DNA of 64,000 bases from Bacteroidales bacterium (GTDB lineage Bacteria; Bacteroidota; Bacteroidia; Bacteroidales; UBA932). Shown here piece by piece: positions 50,296 to 59,700 of this stretch. The notes beneath the pieces are model-generated. The model saw only the letters and a list, made by a program, of their open reading frames with translations, had not been told where the DNA came from and made no database searches. The first letter of the stretch is position 1. Every line of letters starts with the position of its first letter. The stretch spans positions 1 through 64,000 of the forward strand of contig JAKSJP010000005.1 of the NCBI GenBank assembly GCA_024398105.1, in the 5' to 3' direction. The position numbers were made by a program, and so were the translations under genes.

Positions 50296-51759
50296 TTATC
50301 CTTTCTTGACAGGGTCGCAGGTGAGGCCTACGCCGAGCTTGTTGAAGATCTTGCGGTCGACCTCGCTGAGCATCACTGTGGAGTGTACCTGGCAGCCCTT
50401 GAGCTCAGGGAGCTTCTCGAGTGCCTTGCGGCAGTTCTCGTCGTGGGTGCTGAGCATTGAGAGCGCCACGAGGACCTCGTCGGTATGGAGACGAGGGTTG
50501 TTGCCGTGGAGGTAGCTGACCTTGGTCTTCTGGATAGGCTCGATCATCTCCTGAGGGATGAGCTTCACGTCGTGAGGGATGCCTGCAAGATGCTTGGTCG
50601 CGTTGAGGATGAGCGCTGCGCTAGGCCCGAGGAGGGAGCTGGTCTCTGCTGAGATGATCGTTCCGTCAGCAAGCTCGATTGCAGATGACGGCTTCTCTGA
50701 GAGTTCCTGCCTTACCTTCGCTGCCACTGTGCACTTGCGGTACTCGGTGGTGATCTTCGCCTGCTGCATCAGGAGCTTGATCTTGTTGACCTCGCTGTCG
50801 TTCGATGCGCCGTCTGCGAGACGGTTCAGGGCGGTGTAGTATCTGCGGATGATCTCGTCCCTTGAAGCGTCGCAGCAAGCGTCCTCGTTGTCCATGCAGA
50901 AACCGACCATGTTCACGCCCATGTCGGTAGGCGACTTGTATGGGTTCTCGCCGTAGATTCCCTCGAAGAGTGCGTTGAGCACAGGGAAGATCTCGATGTC
51001 TCTGTTATAGTTGATGGCGATCTTTCCATATGCCTCGAGATGGAAAGGATCGATCATGTTGATGTCGTTGAGGTCGGCGGTAGCAGCCTCGTAGGCGATG
51101 TTGACAGGGTGCTTGAGAGGGAGGTTCCACACAGGGAAGGTCTCGAACTTGGCATAACCTGCCTCAACGCCGTGCTTGTGCTCCTGGTAGAGCTGGCTGA
51201 GACACACTGCCATCTTTCCTGAGCCTGGGCCCGGAGCGGTCACGATCACGAGAGGACGGGTGGTCTCCACGTAGTCGTTCTTTCCGAATCCTTCCTCGGA
51301 GTCGATGAGGGCCACGTTGTTAGGGTAGCCTTCGATGGTGTAGTGGTAGTAGGCCTTGATGCCCATACGCTCGAGCCTCTGGCGGTATGCGTCCGCGCTG
51401 CTCTGGCCGTTGTAGTGGGTTATGACTACGGAATTCACCTCGAATCCGCGGTTCATGAACTCGGTGCGGAGTCTGAGCACGTCGACGTCGTAGGTGATGC
51501 CGAGGTCCTGGCGGACCTTGTTCTTCTCGATGTCGAGTGCACTGATGACGATCACGATCTCGGCCCTGTCGCTGAGCTGCTGAAGCATGCGCAGCTTGCT
51601 GTCAGGCTGGAATCCTGGAAGGACCCTGCTTGCGTGATGGTCATCGAAGAGTTTACCACCAAGCTCGAGATAGAGCTTGTTTCCGAACTGAGCGATACGC
51701 TCGAGAATGTGTTCGGACTGTATCTTAAGATACTTGTCGTTGTTGAATCCGTATTTCAT
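50296..51759 (-). CDS. DUF1846 family protein
   Basis: This is a protein of about 487 aa starting MKYGFNNDKYLKIQSEHILE. It matches the conserved DUF1846 opening (LYLELGGKLFDDHHASRVLP) and includes a P-loop-like TAPGPGSGKMAVCLSQLY. The family is widespread in anaerobes and has no firmly assigned activity; nucleotide binding is suggested by the Gly-rich loop. The start 24 bp inside the longer frame is chosen because TATATTTG (51769-51776) lies 9 bp upstream of it. Confidence 0.9.
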   Translation of the reverse strand: MKYGFNNDKYLKIQSEHILERIAQFGNKLYLELGGKLFDDHHASRVLPGFQPDSKLRMLQQLSDRAEIVIVISALDIEKNKVRQDLGITYDVDVLRLRTEFMNRGFEVNSVVITHYNGQSSADAYRQRLERMGIKAYYHYTIEGYPNNVALIDSEEGFGKNDYVETTRPLVIVTAPGPGSGKMAVCLSQLYQEHKHGVEAGYAKFETFPVWNLPLKHPVNIAYEAATADLNDINMIDPFHLEAYGKIAINYNRDIEIFPVLNALFEGIYGENPYKSPTDMGVNMVGFCMDNEDACCDASRDEIIRRYYTALNRLADGASNDSEVNKIKLLMQQAKITTEYRKCTVAAKVRQELSEKPSSAIELADGTIISAETSSLLGPSAALILNATKHLAGIPHDVKLIPQEMIEPIQKTKVSYLHGNNPRLHTDEVLVALSMLSTHDENCRKALEKLPELKGCQVHSTVMLSEVDRKIFNKLGVGLTCDPVKKG

Positions 51760-51768
51760 AACGGGACA

Positions 51769-51776
51769 CAAATATA
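51769..51776 (-). promoter_or_regulatory. -7 box TATATTTG for the DUF1846 gene
   Basis: This consensus box lies 9 bp before the ATG at 51759, giving a very short leader. Confidence 0.5.
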
Positions 51777-51868
51777 GCCACAAAAAATCAATACTTCAGC
51801 CAATGGCTGCAAATTTTCTGATTTTTTTGAGATTATCGTCTTTTAATAATAAGGTAAATCATCTTCGA

Positions 51869-51883
51869 CTTACATTTTGTAAG
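51869..51883. promoter_or_regulatory. Palindrome CTTAC-N5-GTAAG upstream of gdhA
   Basis: CTTACATTTTGTAAG has perfect 5-bp arms. A near-identical site, CTTACGATTTGTAAG, precedes gltB. Here it lies 136 bp before the gdhA start, and a CAACTTTG box (51896-51903) follows it, so a bound regulator would touch the promoter. The rest of 51777-52018 is an AT-rich leader with one small GGTAA/TTACC hairpin. Confidence 0.5.
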
Positions 51884-52018
51884 CACGTAAAATCCCAACT
51901 TTGAACGATTTAACACAACTTTTTACGCAATTTCTTGCCAAATTGCTTGGTGGTAAAGTTAAAAAATGTTACCTTACCCGACGGCTTTATAATAAACGAA
52001 CTAAAATAAATATTTATC

Positions 52019-53374
52019 ATGGACAAGTTTACCCAGAATTACGTCGACAGCTTCATGGCAGAACTCGTAGCGAAGAACCCTGGTGAGGTTGAGTTCCACC
52101 AGGCTGTCAGGGAGGTCGTTGAGAGCGTCGCTCCTTATGTGACAGAGAACCCATACCTCATGGACCTCAAGATCCTTGAGAGAATGGTAGAGCCTGAGAG
52201 AGTCATCCTTTTCCGCGTCCCTTGGACAGACGACCGTGGTGAGATCCACATCAACAAGGGCTACCGCGTCCAGATGAACAGCGCCATCGGACCATACAAG
52301 GGAGGTATCCGTTTCCACTCAAGTGTGAACCTCAGCATCCTCAAGTTCCTTGCTTTCGAGCAGACATTCAAGAACAGCCTTACAACCCTTCCAATGGGTG
52401 GCGGTAAGGGTGGTTCAGACTTCAGCCCAAGAGGTAAGTCAGACGCAGAGGTGATGCGTTTCTGCCAGAGCTTCATGACAGAGCTCCAGCGCCACATCGG
52501 TCCTGATACTGACGTCCCTGCAGGTGATATCGGTGTAGGTGGACGTGAGATCGGTTTCATGTTCGGTCAGTACAAGAGACTCCGTGACGAGTTCACAGGT
52601 ACTCTTACAGGCAAGGGCCTCGGTTGGGGCGGCAGCCTTATCAGACCAGAGGCAACCGGTTACGGCGTATGCTACTTCGCACAGAACATGCTCGCTACCC
52701 AGGGCAAGTCATTCGAAGGCCAGACAGTCCTCATCTCAGGTTCAGGTAACGTTGCTCAGTACGCAGCACAGAAGGCTACCCAGCTCGGCGGTAAGGTCGT
52801 TTCGTTCTCAGACTCAGACGGCTCTATCTACGATCCAGAGGGAATCGACGCAGAGAAGCTCGCTTACGTGATGGAGCTCAAGAACGTCCGCAGAGGCCGT
52901 ATCAAGGAGTATGTCACAAAGTATCCTGACGCACAGTACCTCGAGGGTCAGCGTCCTTGGAACATCCCTTGCGACATCGCTCTCCCTTGCGCTACCCAGA
53001 ACGAGATCAACAAGGAGAATGCAGAGGCTCTCGTGAAGAACGGTTGCTACTGCGTATGTGAGGGTGCCAACATGCCTTCTACCCCAGAGGCTATCGAGGT
53101 ATTCCAGGCAGCTAAGCTCCTCTACTCTCCAGGCAAGGCATCTAACGCTGGTGGTGTAGCTACCTCAGGTCTTGAGATGACTCAGAACTCAATGAGACTC
53201 AAGTGGACCCGTGAGGAGGTTGACGAGCAGCTCCACAGAATCATGAACGACATCCACGACGCATGTATCAAGTACGGTACAGAGGAAGATGGCTACATCA
53301 ACTACGTCAAGGGTGCAAACATCGCCGGCTTCATCAAGGTTGCCAACGCGATGGTAGACCAGGGTCTTGTATAG
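52019..53374 (+). CDS. gdhA: Glutamate dehydrogenase
   Basis: This 451-aa protein is a hexameric NADP(H)-type GDH. Landmarks are YKGGIRFHSSVNLSILKFLA, the catalytic-lysine segment LPMGGGKGGSDFSP, DVPAGDIGVGGREIGFMFGQ, and the nucleotide-binding SGSGNVAQYAAQKA. It fixes ammonia onto 2-oxoglutarate when ammonia is plentiful. Codon use is biased towards preferred codons, as expected of an abundant protein. The next gene follows after 38 bp. Confidence 0.96.
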   Translation: MDKFTQNYVDSFMAELVAKNPGEVEFHQAVREVVESVAPYVTENPYLMDLKILERMVEPERVILFRVPWTDDRGEIHINKGYRVQMNSAIGPYKGGIRFHSSVNLSILKFLAFEQTFKNSLTTLPMGGGKGGSDFSPRGKSDAEVMRFCQSFMTELQRHIGPDTDVPAGDIGVGGREIGFMFGQYKRLRDEFTGTLTGKGLGWGGSLIRPEATGYGVCYFAQNMLATQGKSFEGQTVLISGSGNVAQYAAQKATQLGGKVVSFSDSDGSIYDPEGIDAEKLAYVMELKNVRRGRIKEYVTKYPDAQYLEGQRPWNIPCDIALPCATQNEINKENAEALVKNGCYCVCEGANMPSTPEAIEVFQAAKLLYSPGKASNAGGVATSGLEMTQNSMRLKWTREEVDEQLHRIMNDIHDACIKYGTEEDGYINYVKGANIAGFIKVANAMVDQGLV

Positions 53375-53412
53375 TCCTGGCACACAGATCATTGAATGTG
53401 TAAATTGTAAAT

Positions 53413-56373
53413 ATGGCAGAGATAGCTATTGACAGTACTCGCCTGATGGTCAGGAGGATCCGCCGGATCCTCCTGATTTGTAATCATTACGACAGCTTCT
53501 CCCTCGAGGAGGACGGCCGTCTGGACGAGCAGATTGTAAGGGAATATTCTGAGCTCCGACTCAGCAATCCTCCGGCGATAGTGAGGGTTGAAAGTACGAT
53601 TGACGCACTGAAGCTTCTTCTGGGCGGCGACCGCTATGACCTGGTCATAACCATGTTCAATGCGGGAGAGATGGATGTGTTCACCTTCTCAGGAAGGATG
53701 AAGGCGATATGTCCTGACACGCCTCTGGTGCTTCTCACCTCGGTCGCGAGGGAGATACAGAAGAAGGTGGACGAGAACGACACGTCGAACATCGACTACG
53801 TTTTCTGCTGGAACAGCAGTACGGACCTTATCATCGCTATCATCAAGCTCATCGAGGACAAGATGAACGCCGCGCGCGACATTCTTGAGAACGGTGTGCG
53901 TGCCATACTTCTCGTGGAGGACTCGATCAGGTACTATTCGACCTACCTGCCTCTCCTCTACAAGCTCGTGCTCCAGCAGAACATCGAGGCGCTGCGCGAC
54001 GCCCTCAACGAGAGCCAGCAGAACCTGCGTAAGCGCTCACGTCCTAAGATCCTCATGGCCAGCTGCTACGAGGAGGCCCTGGAACTGTACGAGAAATACA
54101 AGGACAACCTTCTCGGCGTCATCTCCGACGTAGGCTTCGTCATCCACAAGGGTGACGCCCCTGAGACCGAGAAGATCGACGCGGGCATCGACCTCTGCGT
54201 CAAGATCCGCAAGGACAACCCTACCATGCCTATCCTCATGCAGTCCTCACAGGAGAGCATGCGCGAGGTGGCCGAGAAGCTCGGCGTGGGCTTCGTCGTG
54301 AAGACCTCGAAGACCCTTACCCATGAGCTGTCCGAGTATATCGGCAAGGAGTTCGGATTCGGCGACTTCGTCGTGACCGACCCTGAGACCGGACGTGAGA
54401 TAGGAAGGGCGAGGGACCTCCACGAGTTCGAGAAGCTCGTGACCATGATCCCGGACGACGTCTACATCAACATCTCCGAGAACAACTATCTCTCAAAGTG
54501 GCTCTATGCCCGAGGACTCTTCTCGGTCGGCGCGATACTCAACCCGCTCCACATCAGGACCAAGGAGGACATCCCTGAGATCAGGAGGGTCACCCTCAAC
54601 ACCATCCATGACTACCGCATCAAGCAGGCGCTCGGCGTGGTGGCCAAGTTCAACGACGACACCTACAACGACGCCATCTGGTTCGCCCGTCTAGGCGACG
54701 GGTCACTCGGCGGAAAGGCCAGGGGCCTTGCCTTCCTCAACAGCATCCTCGAGAAGCACGACCTCTACAGCAGATGGGACGACGTCAAGGTCATGGTACC
54801 TAAGACTCTGGTCGTCACTACGGACTACTTCGACCGCTTCATCAAGGAGAACGGCCTGAACTATGTGATCAACTCGGACGTCTCCGACGCCGAGATCCTC
54901 TCCGAGTTCGTCGCATCCACCTTGCCTTCTGACATGGTGGCTTCCCTCAAGGTCTTCCTCAAGTACAACCGCAACCCGTTGGCAGTCAGGTCGTCTTCTA
55001 AGCTCGAGGACTCCTACTACCAGCCGTTCGCCGGAGTCTACTCGACCTACATGATCCCGGACACTGACAACCCTGACCAGCGCCTCCGACTTCTCAGCAA
55101 GGCGATCAAGAGCGTCTACGCTTCGGTGTACTTCGCTTCTTCGAGAGGCTACATCGCCGCTACCGGCAACGTGCTCTCCGAGGAGAAGATGGGCATAGTC
55201 ATCCAGGACATCTGTGGAAGCGAGGACAACGGATACTTCTATCCGACCCTCTCGGGCGTGGCACGCTCGGTCAATTTCTATCCTATCGGATACGAGCTTC
55301 CTGAAGACGGCGTGGTAAAGCTCGCCTTCGGCCTCGGAAAGGCTGTCGTGGACGGTGAGAACGTGCTCAGGTTCTCTCCTGAGTACCCTAAGAACGTACT
55401 GCAGACATCTACTCCTGAGCTTACCATGACCGACACCCAGCAAGTCATGTATGCCCTCAACCTGCAGCCTGACAAGTTCAAGACCTCGGTCAACGACTCG
55501 ATCAACCTCGACCGTATCGAGATCAACGACTGCGGCAGGTTCAGAGGCTTCAGGAGGGTGGTGTCGACATGGGACTACACAAACATGCGCATAGTGGACT
55601 CGGCGACTCCGGAAGGACCTAAGTTCGTGACTTTCGCGCATATACTGAAATACAACGTCTTCCCGCTCCCTGCGATCCTCAAGGAGCTTCTGCGTATCGC
55701 CCACGAGGAGATGAAGTGCCCTGTGGAGATCGAGTTCGCCGCCGACCTCGAAGGAGGGGATGACGCTCCGGCCATGTTCAACGTCCTCCAGATCCGTCCT
55801 ATCTCGGCGGACAGCTGCGACGCCAACGTGGACTGGACCAGCATCGATGACTCCGATTCCATCATCGTGACAGACAATGCGCTGGGCACAGGATGGATCA
55901 AGGGCGTCTCTGACGTCGTCTACCTCAAGGAGAGCACCTTCGATGTGCTGAGGACCAAGGAGATGGCTGCCCAGATCACCGAGCTCAACACCCGTATGAG
56001 GCAGGAGGGAAGGAACTACGTTCTCGTCGGCTACGGCCGCTGGGGATCGAGCATCGACTCTCTTGGCGTCCCTGTGCAGTGGGGCAACATCTCCGAGGCC
56101 AAGGTGATAGTCGAGACCTGCCTGAAGGACTTCCGTGTGGACCCTAGCCAGGGAACCCACTTCTTCCAGAACATGACCTCGTTCAACGTAGGCTACATCA
56201 ACGTCAATCCTTATACCCGTCGTCGCGACAGCTTCGACATCGAGAAGCTTGACGCGATGCCTGCGGTCTACGAGACCGAGTTCGTAAGGCACGTCCGCTT
56301 CGACCGTCCTCTCAGGATCTGCATCGACGGCCGTAAGAACCGTGCGATGGTCAAGGAAGACCAGGTTTCTTAG
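53413..56373 (+). CDS. PEP/pyruvate-binding (PEP synthase-like) protein with two receiver-like domains
   Basis: This is a 986-aa protein. Residues of about 15-155 and 170-330 resemble response-regulator receivers (RRILLICNHYDSFS with YDLVITMFNAGEMDVF; AILLVEDSIRYYSTYLPLLY with DNLLGVISDVGFVI). From about residue 430 there is an ATP-grasp PEP/pyruvate-binding domain as in PEP synthase and PPDK (SLGGKARGLAFLNSIL; NRNPLAVRSSSKLEDS; MFNVLQIRPIS). The swivelling phosphohistidine and PEP/pyruvate barrel domains are missing, so full PEP synthase activity is unlikely. The gene lies between gdhA and gltBD and may be co-transcribed with gdhA. A link to nitrogen or energy control is inferred. Confidence 0.8.
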   Translation: MAEIAIDSTRLMVRRIRRILLICNHYDSFSLEEDGRLDEQIVREYSELRLSNPPAIVRVESTIDALKLLLGGDRYDLVITMFNAGEMDVFTFSGRMKAICPDTPLVLLTSVAREIQKKVDENDTSNIDYVFCWNSSTDLIIAIIKLIEDKMNAARDILENGVRAILLVEDSIRYYSTYLPLLYKLVLQQNIEALRDALNESQQNLRKRSRPKILMASCYEEALELYEKYKDNLLGVISDVGFVIHKGDAPETEKIDAGIDLCVKIRKDNPTMPILMQSSQESMREVAEKLGVGFVVKTSKTLTHELSEYIGKEFGFGDFVVTDPETGREIGRARDLHEFEKLVTMIPDDVYINISENNYLSKWLYARGLFSVGAILNPLHIRTKEDIPEIRRVTLNTIHDYRIKQALGVVAKFNDDTYNDAIWFARLGDGSLGGKARGLAFLNSILEKHDLYSRWDDVKVMVPKTLVVTTDYFDRFIKENGLNYVINSDVSDAEILSEFVASTLPSDMVASLKVFLKYNRNPLAVRSSSKLEDSYYQPFAGVYSTYMIPDTDNPDQRLRLLSKAIKSVYASVYFASSRGYIAATGNVLSEEKMGIVIQDICGSEDNGYFYPTLSGVARSVNFYPIGYELPEDGVVKLAFGLGKAVVDGENVLRFSPEYPKNVLQTSTPELTMTDTQQVMYALNLQPDKFKTSVNDSINLDRIEINDCGRFRGFRRVVSTWDYTNMRIVDSATPEGPKFVTFAHILKYNVFPLPAILKELLRIAHEEMKCPVEIEFAADLEGGDDAPAMFNVLQIRPISADSCDANVDWTSIDDSDSIIVTDNALGTGWIKGVSDVVYLKESTFDVLRTKEMAAQITELNTRMRQEGRNYVLVGYGRWGSSIDSLGVPVQWGNISEAKVIVETCLKDFRVDPSQGTHFFQNMTSFNVGYINVNPYTRRRDSFDIEKLDAMPAVYETEFVRHVRFDRPLRICIDGRKNRAMVKEDQVS

Positions 56374-56395
56374 TTTTCGTCAGCGTTTTGCTTTG

Positions 56396-56410
56396 CTTAC
56401 GATTTGTAAG
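56396..56410. promoter_or_regulatory. Palindrome CTTAC-N5-GTAAG upstream of gltB
   Basis: CTTACGATTTGTAAG matches the gdhA-upstream site at 13 of 15 positions. It lies 22 bp after the previous stop codon and about 155 bp before the gltB promoter -33 element. Confidence 0.45.
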
Positions 56411-56564
56411 TATAAACTGATTTAGGTCCAGAAAAATGTTATTGCCCATATCCTATTTTGGACTATTATAAGGATTTAAAAGACTGAATATCAGAGATTT
56501 AAACTTTTAACTATTCCTATACTTGTGTCATATGAAAAATGTAAGCAAATAATTGAAAAATGCC

Positions 56565-56595
56565 TTGCATTTATAGATTTCATTTCATAGTTTTG
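56565..56595 (+). promoter_or_regulatory. gltB promoter
   Basis: TTG (56565-56567), a 20-bp spacer and TAGTTTTG (56588-56595) match the Bacteroidota consensus. The predicted start near 56601 gives a leader of about 200 nt. Confidence 0.6.
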
Positions 56596-56693
56596 CTGAA
56601 GATATAGAACAAAGTATGTCCTTCTGGTCAAATAATAAGGGTAATAAGCAGAACCTCAATAAGGCTCTGAGCCGTTCCTTATGCAGATAAAGA

Positions 56694-56775
56694 CCAGCCG
56701 GGCTGGCATAGGAAAAAATGAAAGTTCAATAAAACACAATAAAAGGGGCTGGCCAAGAGGTGACCAGCCCCCTTT
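56694..56775 (+). promoter_or_regulatory. Possible attenuator in the gltB leader
   Basis: Four segments can pair in two ways: 1 CCAGCC (56694-56699), 2 GGCTGG (56701-56706), 3 GGGGCTGG (56745-56752), 4 CCAGCCCC (56764-56771). The 3:4 hairpin, flanked by AAA and TTT, looks like a weak terminator 25 nt before the ATG. Pairing 1:3 or 2:4 would disrupt it. The ligand or signal is unknown. Confidence 0.45.
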
Positions 56776-56799
56776 ATTGTATAATTCATCATCAATATT

Positions 56800-59700
56800 A
56801 TGCATCAGCATGGTTTATATTCACCATCATACGAGCACGACGCGTGTGGCGTCTCAATGGTGGTCAACATCAACGGTGGAAAGACCCACCAGCTGGTAGA
56901 CAACGCCCTCAAGGTCCTCGAGAACATGGAGCACCGTGGAGCCGAGACCCGCGACAAGACGGGTGACGGAGCTGGTATCCTCCTCCAGATTCCTCATGAA
57001 TTCATTCTTCTCCAGGGTATTCCAGTCCCTGAGAAAGGCCATTATGGAACAGGACTTGTCTTCCTTCCTAAGGATCAGAAACGTCAGAGCGAGCTTCTCG
57101 CTGTCATGATCGAGGAGATAGAGAACGCAGGTCTGTCTCTCATGCACCTCAGGACCGTCCCTACGAACTCGGATGTACTGGGTGTTGGAGCAAGGGAGGT
57201 GGAACCTGACATCAAGCAGGTGTTCATCACCGGAGTCAAGGAGGAGGACCTCGAGTTCTTCGAGAGGACTCTCTACAAGATCAGGAAGAAGATCGAGAGC
57301 AGGATCAGCGATGAGGACTTCTACATCTGCTCTCTCTCAAGCAAGGACATCATCTACAAGGGAATGCTTACCTCAGGCCAGCTGAGAAGATATTTCCCTG
57401 ACCTGAGCAACGCATACTTCACAAGCGGCCTTGCTCTTGTCCACTCACGTTTCTCGACCAACACCTTCCCTAAGTGGAAGCTTGCGCAGCCTTTCCGCTA
57501 CCTCTGCCATAACGGTGAGATCAACACCATACGTGGTAACAGAGGCTGGCTCCAGGCCCGTGAGAGCGTGCTCTCAAGCGATTATCTCGGCAACGTGAAG
57601 GACATCCGTCCTATCCTCGAGCCTGACATGAGCGACTCTGCCAGCCTTGACAACGTCTTCGAGTTTCTCGTGATGAGCGGCTTCAGCCTTCCTAAGGCGA
57701 TGAGCATCCTCGTCCCTGAGTCATTCAACGACAAGAACCCTATCAGCGAGGACCTCAAGGCATTCTACGAGTACCACTCCATCCTCATGGAACCATGGGA
57801 CGGTCCTGCGGCACTCCTCTTCTCTGACGGACGCTATGTCGGCGGCATGCTCGACCGCAACGGTCTCCGTCCTGCACGTTACACCATCACCAAGAACGGT
57901 CTGATGGTAGTAGCCAGTGAGGTAGGTGTCATGGACTTCGACCCTTCGGAGGTCGTTTCCAAGGGCAAGCTCCAGCCAGGTAAGATCCTCCTTGTCGACA
58001 CATTGGAGGGCAAGGTGTACTACGACGGCGAGATCAAGCAGCAGCTTGCAAGCGAACATCCATACAGGCAGTGGCTGTCGACCAACTGCATCCAGCTCGA
58101 GAAGATCAAGAGCGGACGTCACGTCGACAACTCAGTCAGCGATCTTGAGCGCAAGCTCGTATGCTTCGGCTACGGCCAGGAGGATATCGACAGGACGATC
58201 GTACCTATGTGCGAGGGTGCATCGGAGCCTGTGGCATCGATGGGTAACGACACTCCTCTTGCAGTGCTCAGCGACAGGGCCCAGATATTCTTCAACTATT
58301 TCCGCCAGCAGTTCGCCCAGGTGACCAACCCTGCGATCGACCCTATCAGGGAGGAGCTCGTCATGTCCCTCACCGAGTACATCGGCTCGGTAGGTCCTGG
58401 CATCCTCGTCCCGGACGAGTCTAACTGCAAGAAGGTAAGGCTTCCTCAGCCGGTCCTGACGAACACCCAGCTCGACATTCTCTGCAACATCAGATACAAG
58501 GGCTTCAAGTCAGTGAAGCTTCCTATGCTCTTTGAGGTCAGCGGTGGCGAGAAGGCTCTCAAGAGAGCGATCGACGATCTCTGCCGCAAGGCCGAGGAGT
58601 CAGTCGACGAGGGCTACAGCTACATCATCCTCAGCGACAGGGACATCGACGCACAGCACGCTGCGATCCCTTCGCTCCTCGCTGTCAGCGCCGTCCACCA
58701 TTACCTCATCTCAGTGCAGAAGCGTGTACAGACCGCGCTCATCGTCGAGTCAGGTGAGATCCGTGAGGTCATGCATGCCGCTCTGCTCCTCGGTTACGGA
58801 GCATCTGCGATCTGCCCATACCTCACGTTCGCAGTCCTCGACGACCTCGTGAAGAAGCACAAGATCCAGGAGGAGTACCAAACCGCGGAGAAGAACTATA
58901 TCAAGGCAGTCGACAAAGGTCTCAAGAAGATCCTTTCAAAGATGGGTATCTCTACCATCAGGTCATACCGTGGAGCAAAGATCTTCGAGAGCATCGGTCT
59001 CAGCGAGGACCTTCTCAGGACATACTTCGGAACCGAGATCTCTACCATCGGCGGTGTCGGCCTGAGGGATATCGCGAAGGATGCCATCAAGTTCCACGCA
59101 GAGGCGTTCAAGCCTGCTGTCATCAACGAGTTCCTTGCAAACAACGGCCAGTTCAGCTACCGCAAGGACGGTATCAAGCACGCATGGAACCCTGATACCA
59201 TCGCCAACCTCCAGATCGCGACCAGGATCGGTTCATATAAGAAGTTCCAGGAGTGGGAGCGCATAGTCGACGAGAAGGAGTCTCCTATCTTCCTCCGTGA
59301 CTACATGCATTTCAAGAAGGCTCCCGTGGCGGTTCCTATCGACGAGGTGGAGCCTGTTGAGAGCATCGTTAAGCATTTCGTGACCGGTGCGATGTCATTC
59401 GGCGCATTGAGCATCGAGGCACATGAGGCCATGGCGATTGCCATGAACCGTCTCGGGACCCGAAGCAATACCGGTGAGGGCGGCGAGGACAACGAGCGCT
59501 ACCATTCAGAGCACGAGGGCGTCAGCCTCTCAAGCAAGACCAAGCAGATCGCGTCAGGCCGTTTCGGTGTGACCGCCGAGTATCTTGTGAACGCTGAGGA
59601 GATCCAGATCAAGGTCGCACAGGGTGCGAAGCCTGGAGAGGGTGGCCAGCTTCCTGGATTCAAGGTCAACAAGATCATCGCGAAGACCAGGAACTCCATC

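Noticed and set aside
54703..56292. 529-codon open frame antisense to the receiver/PEP-binding gene
   Set aside because: It is the reverse shadow of a gene with strong codon bias; its translation is rich in Val/Arg/His/Asp with no domain, and the sense protein has clear motifs.
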